From the NCBI GenBank assembly GCA_003250275.1, contig QKGW01000119.1, forward strand, positions 1 through 9,410: a stretch of DNA of 9,410 nucleotides, given 5' to 3'. The notes beneath the pieces are model-generated. The model did not search any database. It was not told the DNA's origin and saw only the letters and a program-made list of their open reading frames with translations. The DNA comes from Alphaproteobacteria bacterium. Lineage in GTDB: Bacteria; Pseudomonadota; Alphaproteobacteria; Rhodospirillales; Rhodospirillaceae. Position numbers and translations under genes: made by a program. Below, piece after piece: positions 1-5,481 of this stretch; positions within the stretch are counted from its first letter, which is position 1, and each line of letters starts with the position of its first letter.

Positions 1-628
1 TGCGCTTGTAGGCGGAGGCGACCGCCGCCGAGAGCGCCGCGCCGGTGCCGGGGCGGAAGTTGGTGAAGTCGCCTTCGAGGCCGTAGGCCTTGAGCTTCTT
101 CGAGTTGATCACCTCCGCGCCCCAGCCGGCGATGCCGTTGTAGAAGCGGCCCTTCGAGGGCTCCTCGGGGTCGCGGAAGACGTCCTTGTACTTCGGCAGG
201 TCGGCGACCCACTTCAGGCCCTTGGCGGGCGCGTCGGGGCCTTCGACGAGATAGCGCGGGACGAACCAGCCCTGCACCGCGTCGTCGAAGGTGGAACCGA
301 TGATCTTGACGTTGCCGCTTTCCTTGGCCTTGGCCCAGCTTTCGCCGAGCACGCCGATCCACTGCTCCATCGTCACGTCGATGTCGCCGTGGGCCATGCC
401 GTTGAGCAGCGGGATGCTGCTGCCGGGGATCGAGGAGGTCTTGCAGCCGTAGCCCTTCTCCGCGATGAACTCGGCGAGGGCGTTGTGGAAGGCGGCGGAA
501 TCCCAATCGAGCGCGGCGAACACGACCGGGCGGTCGACCTCGCACTTCGGCGCCGCGGCTTCGGCCGCGATCGGGGCGAGGCAGAACGCCGCGGCGGTGA
601 GAACGCCGGCGGTTTTGAGAATGGTCAC
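1..628 (-). CDS. Glycine betaine/choline-type ABC transporter substrate-binding protein (3' end cut by window)
   Basis: Only the first 209 residues are present; the rest lies beyond the left edge. The protein starts with a Sec signal peptide: Lys5, a hydrophobic run at about residues 7-22, and likely cleavage near AEA-A at 22-26. It is therefore expected to be periplasmic. The mature part resembles the OpuAC/ProX substrate-binding family (PF04069): a beta strand ending in FAALDWDS (37-44), a G-Y-G-C segment (59-62), the IPGSSIPLLNGMAHGDIDV stretch (67-85) and MEQW (87-90). Trp42, Trp90, Trp121 and Trp169 are candidates for the aromatic cage that holds a quaternary ammonium group. Cys29 and Cys62 could form a disulfide. 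The start is GTG at 628, with an AGGAG site 6 bases upstream and the signal peptide directly after. An in-frame ATG at 772 would add 48 residues ahead of the signal peptide and is rejected. A BetI-like operator upstream favours choline or betaine as ligand, but family members also bind proline betaine and carnitine. Confidence 0.88.
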   Translation of the reverse strand, partial: MTILKTAGVLTAAAFCLAPIAAEAAAPKCEVDRPVVFAALDWDSAAFHNALAEFIAEKGYGCKTSSIPGSSIPLLNGMAHGDIDVTMEQWIGVLGESWAKAKESGNVKIIGSTFDDAVQGWFVPRYLVEGPDAPAKGLKWVADLPKYKDVFRDPEEPSKGRFYNGIAGWGAEVINSKKLKAYGLEGDFTNFRPGTGAALSAAVASAYKR

Positions 629-788
629 GGGGTGCTCCTGTTCGTGGTGAATTCGGATACGCGTGAACGGGCCTTGGGGAAGGCTCCGACCGGTTCCGGA
701 GCGGCGCGCGAGACGCGCTTCACGGACATGATGCGGCGGAAGGCGCGCGGCCTTCCGAAGGGCCGGAGACATGGCAGCCCGTGGGGAG

Positions 789-817
789 CTTATAGATAAT
801 TTTTATTGAACGATCAA
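789..817 (-). promoter_or_regulatory. Candidate sigma70 promoter of the substrate-binding protein gene
   Basis: Read on the minus strand, TTGATC (812-817) is followed after exactly 17 bases by TATAAG (789-794). The -10 matches the consensus at 5 of 6 positions and the -35 at 4 of 6. The segment is strikingly AT-rich in a GC-rich region. Transcription would begin near 782, leaving an untranslated leader of about 150 bases before the GTG at 628. The -35 lies inside the palindrome at 801-822, so a bound repressor would block polymerase. This is a prediction from sequence only. Confidence 0.6.
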
Positions 818-822
818 TCAAA
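801..822 (-). promoter_or_regulatory. BetI-like palindromic operator
   Basis: The core is ATTGA-ACGA-TCAAT at 805-818. It extends to 9-base arms (801-809 and 814-822) with a single mismatch, 804/819. This resembles, as I recall it, the operator of BetI, the TetR-family repressor that responds to choline in proteobacteria. It overlaps the -35 of the promoter for a betaine/choline-type binding protein, so site and function agree. A second perfect palindrome, ATCAAA-A-TTTGAT (817-829), overlaps its edge and could be a second site. No betI gene is visible in the window. Confidence 0.6.
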
Positions 823-839
823 ATTTGATCGGGCACTGG

Positions 840-867
840 AAAACCCGGCGAGCCGCAGCGCGCCGGG
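840..867 (-). terminator. Intrinsic terminator of the metallo-beta-lactamase-fold gene
   Basis: On the minus strand CCCGGCG (861-867) pairs perfectly with CGCCGGG (844-850) across a 10-base loop. It is followed directly by four T (840-843). It begins 8 bases after the stop codon at 876-878 and separates this gene from the promoter at 789-817, so the two minus-strand genes are likely separate transcription units. The T tract is short, so efficiency may be moderate. Confidence 0.7.
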
Positions 868-875
868 CCGGGAGC

Positions 876-1712
876 CTAGAACTCGATGGTGTCGCCCGCG
901 GTGGGGGAGAGCACCCGCGCGCCGAGCGCCGCGCGCATGAAGTCGGTGGCCGCGCCGCCCGAGCAGTGGCACGGCATGACGAAGCCGACGTTCCAGTCCA
1001 TCAGCACGCGCGCGGTCTCCTCGAGCCGCGTCTCGGAGGCGGCGTTGAGGTGGAAGCCGCCGATCAGCCCGGCGACGCGATGCTCGCCGGTGATCCGCCG
1101 CGCCTGGTGCACGGTGTTGATCAGCCCGGCGTGGGCGCAGCCGGTGATCACCACCAGGCCCTTGTCGGTGAGGAACCAGATCGACTGGTCGTCGGGGATG
1201 AGGTCGGGGACGGTGCCCGCCGCGTCGAGGTAGAACGGCCCGCCGGTGTTCTCGTAGGGGGTGCCGCGCGGAATCTCGCCGGTGGTGCCGACGTCGGGCA
1301 CGAGTTCCACCGGCGCGGCACTCGCGCACACCCGTTGCGGCGGCAGGGCGCGCAACGCCGCTGCGCACGCGGGCGGGATGCCGATCGGGCGGGCGGTGTC
1401 GATGCGGACGCTGTAGCGCTCGCGGAAAACTTCGGGATGGTAGACCGCCATCAACTTATCGTTGCGGGCGAGGATCTGGTCGGCGGCGCCGGTGTGGTCG
1501 TAGTGCCCGTGGCTGATGACGAGGAAATGCGCGGCGCCGAGGTCGAGGTTGAGGCGTCCGGCATTGTTCACCAGCGCGGTGCCCTGTCCGGTATCGAAGA
1601 GGATCGGCCCCTGCGGGGTTTCGATCCAGAACGCGAGGCCGTGTTCCGCCGCGAGCCCTTCGCGCGCGGAATTCTCAACCAGAACGGTCGCCGAGAACCG
1701 GGATCCGGTCAT
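876..1712 (-). CDS. Metallo-beta-lactamase-fold metal-dependent hydrolase, COG1237 type
   Basis: A 278-residue protein with the metallo-beta-lactamase fold and no signal peptide, so probably cytosolic. The N-terminal sheet includes LFDTGQG (38-44). The metal-binding signature HxHxDH is SHGHYDH at 67-73 (His68, His70, Asp72, His73). A second group, ITGCAHAG (189-196), offers His194. Later come GGFHL (218-222) with His221 and MPCHCSGG (246-253) with His249. This order, especially TGC-x-H-x-G and PCHC, is typical of COG1237. Some annotations name that group after a dihydropterin-ribofuranosyl-aminobenzene phosphate synthase of methanopterin synthesis; nothing here supports that substrate, and I make no claim about the reaction. 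The start has a GGAGG site 6 bases upstream (1719-1723). The gene diverges from the thiC riboswitch with about 100 bases between. A terminator follows its stop. Confidence 0.85.
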   Translation of the reverse strand: MTGSRFSATVLVENSAREGLAAEHGLAFWIETPQGPILFDTGQGTALVNNAGRLNLDLGAAHFLVISHGHYDHTGAADQILARNDKLMAVYHPEVFRERYSVRIDTARPIGIPPACAAALRALPPQRVCASAAPVELVPDVGTTGEIPRGTPYENTGGPFYLDAAGTVPDLIPDDQSIWFLTDKGLVVITGCAHAGLINTVHQARRITGEHRVAGLIGGFHLNAASETRLEETARVLMDWNVGFVMPCHCSGGAATDFMRAALGARVLSPTAGDTIEF

Positions 1713-1811
1713 GTCCTTCCTCCAATATCAGACTTTTCTCAGAAAAACATGGGAGGTGGCGGTTCGTCCAGGGGATTCCCAGGAAACCGAGGGTTTTGGC
1801 TTTGACAATTT

Positions 1812-1936
1812 CGCGAACCCAGGCGAGGCTCGGGGCAACCCAAGGGGGGTCCCGCCAGGGGGCTGAGATATCGCCGCGATGCGCGATGACCCTTTGAACC
1901 TGATCCGGGTCATACCGGCGAAGGGATGGGATCGCG
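1812..1936 (+). ncRNA. TPP riboswitch (THI element) in the thiC leader
   Basis: The segment carries the conserved marks of the thiamin pyrophosphate aptamer: CTGAGA at 1863-1868, ACCCTTTGAACCTGAT at 1889-1904, and the closing GGCGAAGGGA at 1917-1926. Stem P1 is long: 1812-1820 pairs with 1928-1936, interrupted only by A1817/A1931. P2 can form from GGGG (1832-1835) with CCCT (1890-1893). CCGG at 1905-1908 pairs with CCGG at 1915-1918 in the P4/P5 arm. An extra hairpin follows CTGAGA: ATCGC (1870-1874) with GCGAT (1883-1887), as in many bacterial examples. Binding of TPP is expected to switch thiC off. No clear promoter was found upstream; a perfect TTGACA at 1802-1807 is too close to the aptamer to be its -35. 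Confidence 0.95.
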
Positions 1937-1951
1937 GGCTCCGCCCGCCCG

Positions 1952-1990
1952 TCTTCTCGCGCCCCGGGTCTCCACCGCCCAGCGAGGAGG
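1952..1990 (+). promoter_or_regulatory. Shine-Dalgarno-sequestering helix, probable riboswitch expression platform
   Basis: CTTCTCGC at 1953-1960 can pair over 8 consecutive positions, one of them G-U, with GCGAGGAG at 1982-1989; T1952-G1990 adds a further wobble pair. This covers the only good ribosome binding site for thiC, GAGGAGG at 1984-1990. The same anti-SD strand could instead pair with GCGAGG at 1823-1828 or, less well, with the conserved GCGAAGGG at 1918-1925, both inside the aptamer. That would give a switch in which TPP binding releases the anti-SD strand to hide the ribosome site. A 6-bp hairpin at 1934-1948 lacks a T tract, so transcription termination is less likely. Pairings are seen; the mechanism is inferred. 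Confidence 0.55.
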
Positions 1991-1992
1991 CC

Positions 1993-3510
1993 ATGATGAA
2001 CGCCAAGCCCGCCTGTTTCGCCCGACGCATCGTGCGCGGCGAAATCCACCCCGAAGTTGCGGTGCCGTGCCGCGAAATTCCGCTCGCCGACGCGCCGCCG
2101 TTCGCGCTCGATGCTCCCGATACGGGTGTGCCGGGGCCGAAGCGCCCGTGGCTCGCCCATCGCGACGATCTCGTCCGCGACGCCGCCGGCGCGTTCCGGG
2201 CGCGTCCAGGGAGCCGCGTCACCCAGCGCGACTACGCGCTCGCGGGCATCGTCACGCCCGAGATGGAGTGGGTGGCGATCCGCGAATCCTTCGGTGCCGC
2301 GCAGCCGGTGACGCCAGAGTTCGTGCGCGACGAAGTGGCGCGCGGCGCGGCGATCATCCCCGCCAACCCCAACCATCCCGAACTCGAACCGATGGCGATC
2401 GGCCGCGCCTTCCGCGTCAAGGTCAACGCCAACATCGGCACTTCGGGCGAGGTTTCCGACCTCGCGCAGGAAGTGGCGAAGATGACCGACGCGGTGGCGG
2501 CGGGCGCGGACACGGTGATGGATCTCTCGACCGGCGCCGAGATCGCCCGCACCCGCGCGGCGATCCTGCGCGCCGCGCCGGTGCCGATCGGCACCGTGCC
2601 GCTTTACGAGGCGCTGGTGCGCGTCGGCGGCAGGCCCGAGGACCTCTCCTGGGAGGCGTTCGCTGAAACCCTGGTCGACCACGCCCGCCAGGGGGTCGAC
2701 TACGTCACCATTCACGCCGGGCTGCGGCGCGCGCATCTGCCGCTCGCGGCGGCGCGCGTCACCGGGGTGGTGAGCCGTGGCGGCGCGATCGTGGCGCGCT
2801 GGTGCGCCGCGCACGACGCCGAGAACTTCCTCTACACCCGCTTCGGCGAGATCTGCGAAATCCTCGCCGCCTACGACGTCGCGGTGTCGCTCGGCGACGG
2901 CCTGCGCCCCGGCTCGATCGCCGACGCCAACGACGCCGCGCAGTTCGCCGAACTCGAAACCCTCGGCAAGCTCGCCTGCGTCGCCGCCGAATACGGCGTG
3001 CAGACGATGATCGAAGGCCCCGGCCACGTGCCGATGGACAAGATCGCCGAGAACATCGCGCGCCACCGCGAGGCCTGCGGCGAAGCGCCGCTCTACACCC
3101 TCGGGCCGCTCGTCACCGACGCGGCGCCGGGCTACGACCACCTCACCGGCGCGATCGGCGGCGCGATGATCGCGTGGATGGGGGCGTCGATGTTGTGCGT
3201 GGTGACGCCGAAGGAGCACCTCGGCCTGCCCGACCGCGACGACGTGCGCACCGGCGTGGTGACCTTCCGCGTCGCCGCCCACGCCGCCGACGTGGCGCGC
3301 GGCACCGCCGCGGCACGGGCGCGCGACGATGCGCTCTCGCGGGCGCGCTACGCCTTCCGCTGGGAGGAGCAGATCGGTCTCGCGATCGACCCGGCGACCG
3401 CGCGCGCCTATCGCGGCGCGGCGGCGGGGGAGCATCACTGCACGATGTGCGGCGAGACCTTCTGTTCGATGCGCGGTTTCCGCAGCGTTGCGGAAGCGCT
3501 CGTGGACTAG
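1993..3510 (+). CDS. thiC: Phosphomethylpyrimidine (HMP-P) synthase ThiC, compact form
   Basis: ThiC is a cytosolic radical-SAM enzyme that rearranges aminoimidazole ribotide into hydroxymethylpyrimidine phosphate for thiamin. The 505-residue product shows the family core: VTQRDYALAGIVTPEMEWVAIRE (76-98), KVNANIGTSGEVSDL (143-157), GADTVMDLSTGAEI (171-184), YTRFGEICEI (281-290), SLGDGLRPGSIADAND (299-314), EGPGHVPMDKI (341-351) and TPKEHLGLP (405-413). The 4Fe-4S motif CX2CX4C is Cys483, Cys486 and Cys491. His345 and His409 fit the two zinc-binding histidines of known ThiC structures. The usual proteobacterial protein is about 610-630 residues; this one is shorter at the N-terminus and ends 14 residues after the last cluster cysteine. 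The start is ATG 1993 or the adjacent ATG 1996, behind GAGGAGG (1984-1990); 1996 gives the better spacing. Reading frame extends upstream into the riboswitch but has no credible start there. No thiO, thiS, thiG or thiE follows; thiC stands alone, converging on an osmC-like gene. Confidence 0.95.
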   Translation: MMNAKPACFARRIVRGEIHPEVAVPCREIPLADAPPFALDAPDTGVPGPKRPWLAHRDDLVRDAAGAFRARPGSRVTQRDYALAGIVTPEMEWVAIRESFGAAQPVTPEFVRDEVARGAAIIPANPNHPELEPMAIGRAFRVKVNANIGTSGEVSDLAQEVAKMTDAVAAGADTVMDLSTGAEIARTRAAILRAAPVPIGTVPLYEALVRVGGRPEDLSWEAFAETLVDHARQGVDYVTIHAGLRRAHLPLAAARVTGVVSRGGAIVARWCAAHDAENFLYTRFGEICEILAAYDVAVSLGDGLRPGSIADANDAAQFAELETLGKLACVAAEYGVQTMIEGPGHVPMDKIAENIARHREACGEAPLYTLGPLVTDAAPGYDHLTGAIGGAMIAWMGASMLCVVTPKEHLGLPDRDDVRTGVVTFRVAAHAADVARGTAAARARDDALSRARYAFRWEEQIGLAIDPATARAYRGAAAGEHHCTMCGETFCSMRGFRSVAEALVD

Positions 3511-3932
3511 TCCGCGTAGGCCTCGACCGTGCCGTCCGCCCACTTGACGGTGAGCGACACCGCGATGTCCGGGTGCAGGCTCTTGCGCACCGGGCAGTTG
3601 CGGGCGGCGCGGACGATGCTTTCGCGCTGGCGTTCGTCGGTCTCGCAGGGCACTGCGGCGGCCATCTCGATCGCGCCGATCATGCCCTTGCCCATGGTGT
3701 GGCTGCCCGCGAGGGTCATGCCGGTGACGTCGAGGCCCATCGAGCGCGCCTTGATCGCCATCAGCGTGCCGGTGCAGTTGACCACCGCGGCGGTGGTCAT
3801 GTCGATCGGCGAGAACGAGGTGCCGTCGCCGCCGTGACCGGCGGCGGCGTCGGTGGTGACGGTGGCGTCGAACTGCGAGAACGTCGCAATGAAGCGGCTG
3901 CCGCCGTCGTTGCGTGCGGTGAGAACGGGCAT
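3507..3932 (-). CDS. OsmC family protein (OsmC/YhfA-like)
   Basis: A 141-residue protein, the normal size for the OsmC/Ohr superfamily (PF02566). These are small dimeric cytosolic proteins, and many reduce organic or fatty-acid hydroperoxides using two cysteines. Family marks are a central helix SPIDMTTAAVVNCTG with Cys53, and NCPVRKSLHPDI with Cys113 (numbered from the start chosen here); Cys96 is extra. NCP-x-x-KSLHP is more like YhfA-type members than classical Ohr, so peroxidase activity is plausible but unproven. The start is uncertain: ATG 3932 has AGGA 8 bases upstream, while ATG 3941, giving three more residues, has no spaced ribosome site. I chose 3932. Its stop overlaps the thiC stop, and its start lies 28 bases after the glgC terminator tail, leaving little room for its own promoter. 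Confidence 0.9.
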   Translation of the reverse strand: MPVLTARNDGGSRFIATFSQFDATVTTDAAAGHGGDGTSFSPIDMTTAAVVNCTGTLMAIKARSMGLDVTGMTLAGSHTMGKGMIGAIEMAAAVPCETDERQRESIVRAARNCPVRKSLHPDIAVSLTVKWADGTVEAYAD

Positions 3933-3959
3933 GGGATTCATCCTGACGTGCGTTGAGAG

Positions 3960-3994
3960 AAAAACCTCGGGGACCCGCGCCGGGCGGGTCTCCG
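3960..3994 (-). terminator. Intrinsic terminator of glgC
   Basis: On the minus strand CGGAGACCCGC (3984-3994) pairs with GCGGGTCCCCG (3968-3978) across a 5-base loop: 11 positions with one A/C mismatch. After AGG there are five T (3960-3964). The hairpin begins 34 bases beyond the glgC stop codon. The plus strand lacks a T tract after the hairpin, so it should not act for rightward transcription. Confidence 0.85.
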
Positions 3995-4028
3995 TATGCG
4001 ATTTGTCTAATTTACGCGGCGGGACAGG

Positions 4029-5294
4029 TCAATCGAGGTCTTCGATCATCTGGGCGGTGACGAGCACCACGCCCCCTTCGGAGCGGTAGAAACGCTTGGC
4101 GTCGAGTTCCGGGTCCTCGCCGATGATCATGCCGGGCGGGATGTGGGTGCCCTGCGCGATGATCGCCTTCTTGACCACGGCGTGGCGGCCGATGTCGCAG
4201 TTCGGCAGGATCACCGAATCCTCGACCAGCGAGTGCGAGTTGACGCGCACGTTGTTCGAGATCAGCGAGCCGCGCACCGTGCCGCCCGAGACGATGCAGC
4301 CCGCGCCGACCACCGAATCGAGGGCGACGCCGCGGCGGTCGTCGTCGTCGAAGACGAACTTCGCCGGTGGGCGCTGCTCCTGCGAGGTCCAGATCGGCCA
4401 TTCCGGATCGTAGAGGTCGAGCGCCGGGGTGACGGTGGTGAGGTCGATGTTGGCCTCCCAGTAGGCGTCGACGGTGCCGACGTCGCGCCAGTAGGGCTCG
4501 ACCTGCGGGTTTGGGCTGACGCAGCTGTCGGCGAAGCGGTGCGCGAACAGGCGCGACCGTCCGACCAGGCTCGGCAGCATGTCCTTGCCGAAGTCGCGCG
4601 ACGAACCCTGGGTTCCGGCGTCGCGGATGAGCTGCTGGAAGAGGAAGTCGGCGTTGAAGATGTAGATGCCCATCGAGGCGAACGCGACGTCCGGGCGTCC
4701 GGGGATCGACGCCGGATTGGCGGGCTTCTCCATGAACTCGACGATCTGCTCGTTCTCGTCCACCTTCACCACGCCGAAATCGGAGGCGCGGGCGATCGGC
4801 ACCTCGACGCAGGCGACGGTCGCCTCGGCGCGGCGCTCGATGTGCTGGGCGAGCATCTTCGAGTAGTCCTGCTTGTAGACGTGGTCGCCCGCGAGCACGA
4901 GGATGTAGGTCGGGTCGATCGACTTCAGCAGGTCCATGTTCTGGTAGACCGCGTCGGCGGTGCCGCGGTACCAGCTTTCGTCGGCGGTCTGCTGCTGCGC
5001 CGGCCAGATCTCGATGAACTCCTGCAACTCGGACTTGAGGAAGCCCCAGCCGCGTTGCACGTGCTGGATCAACTGGTGCGAGCGGTATTGCGTCGGCACC
5101 GCGACCTTGCGGATGCCCGAGTGGATGCAGTTGGACAGCGGAAAGTCGATGATGCGGAACTTGCCGGCGAAAAAAATCGCCGGTTTGGCCAGCGAATCGG
5201 TGAGGTCCATCAGGCGGCTGCCGCGTCCGCCCGCAAGCACCAGGGCGAGCGTGTTCTTCAACGAGGTATTGAGGTCGCGTTGACTGGAATCCAT
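4029..5294 (-). CDS. glgC: Glucose-1-phosphate adenylyltransferase (ADP-glucose pyrophosphorylase)
   Basis: GlgC joins ATP and glucose-1-phosphate to give ADP-glucose and pyrophosphate, the committed and regulated step of bacterial glycogen synthesis. The 421 residues fit the family length. The N-terminal nucleotidyltransferase domain has LAGGRGSRL (20-28), KPA (37-39), FRIIDFPLSNC (46-56), WYRGTADAV (108-116) and LAGDHVY (134-140), where Asp137 matches the catalytic Asp142 of the E. coli enzyme. Lys190 in FMEKP matches the sugar-phosphate-binding Lys195. PYWRDVGTVDAYWEAN covers 267-282. From about residue 300 the left-handed beta-helix domain begins, with repeats of the V-G-A-G / I-S-G-G kind. 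Lys37 corresponds to Lys39 of E. coli, tied to activator binding, so allosteric control by sugar phosphates or pyruvate is likely, as known for alphaproteobacterial enzymes. The start at 5294 has GGGGAGGA 6 bases upstream. It is transcribed divergently from glgA. Confidence 0.97.
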   Translation of the reverse strand: MDSSQRDLNTSLKNTLALVLAGGRGSRLMDLTDSLAKPAIFFAGKFRIIDFPLSNCIHSGIRKVAVPTQYRSHQLIQHVQRGWGFLKSELQEFIEIWPAQQQTADESWYRGTADAVYQNMDLLKSIDPTYILVLAGDHVYKQDYSKMLAQHIERRAEATVACVEVPIARASDFGVVKVDENEQIVEFMEKPANPASIPGRPDVAFASMGIYIFNADFLFQQLIRDAGTQGSSRDFGKDMLPSLVGRSRLFAHRFADSCVSPNPQVEPYWRDVGTVDAYWEANIDLTTVTPALDLYDPEWPIWTSQEQRPPAKFVFDDDDRRGVALDSVVGAGCIVSGGTVRGSLISNNVRVNSHSLVEDSVILPNCDIGRHAVVKKAIIAQGTHIPPGMIIGEDPELDAKRFYRSEGGVVLVTAQMIEDLD

Positions 5295-5481
5295 TGACCG
5301 TCCTCCCCGTGGTTATGTGCATTCTTTCGCTTCGAGGGTATGTCATCGCCGCCGTGCCGAAAAGCGAAAACGCGGAGATTCCGTAGGGATGCAACGCAGC
5401 TCTGCGCGGGAAATGGCTACAGTGCGGGCGGGGGCTGTGCCATAGTCGGAAGACAGTTATTCCCGAGGGGTAGCATCGCGC

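Noticed and set aside
389..799. Plus-strand open frame opposite the binding protein gene and its leader
   Set aside because: The minus-strand binding protein with signal peptide and conserved motifs explains the region; the plus-strand product is Gly/Arg-rich noise.
1734..1746. TTTTCT-C-AGAAAA palindrome between the hydrolase gene and the riboswitch
   Set aside because: A perfect 6-base palindrome with a 1-base centre, but short and low in complexity; I do not recognise a regulator for it, so I do not call it an operator.
1802..1830. Perfect TTGACA (1802-1807) as the -35 box of thiC
   Set aside because: Its -10 would fall at about 1825-1830 (GAGGCT, a poor match) and transcription would start inside the aptamer, removing the 5' strands of P1 and P2.
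1934..1948. GCGGGC-TCC-GCCCGC hairpin as an intrinsic terminator in the thiC leader
   Set aside because: The stem is good, but the following bases (CCGTCTTCTCGC) are not a T tract. It may still take part in the switch.
1879..1992. Upstream extension of thiC to an ATG at 1879
   Set aside because: This ATG is inside the riboswitch aptamer, has no ribosome site, and the added residues do not look like a ThiC N-terminus. The GAGGAGG before 1993/1996 decides the start.
1675..3543. A minus-strand open frame of about 620 codons opposite thiC and its riboswitch
   Set aside because: thiC and the TPP aptamer on the plus strand are certain. The antisense product is compositional noise without domains.
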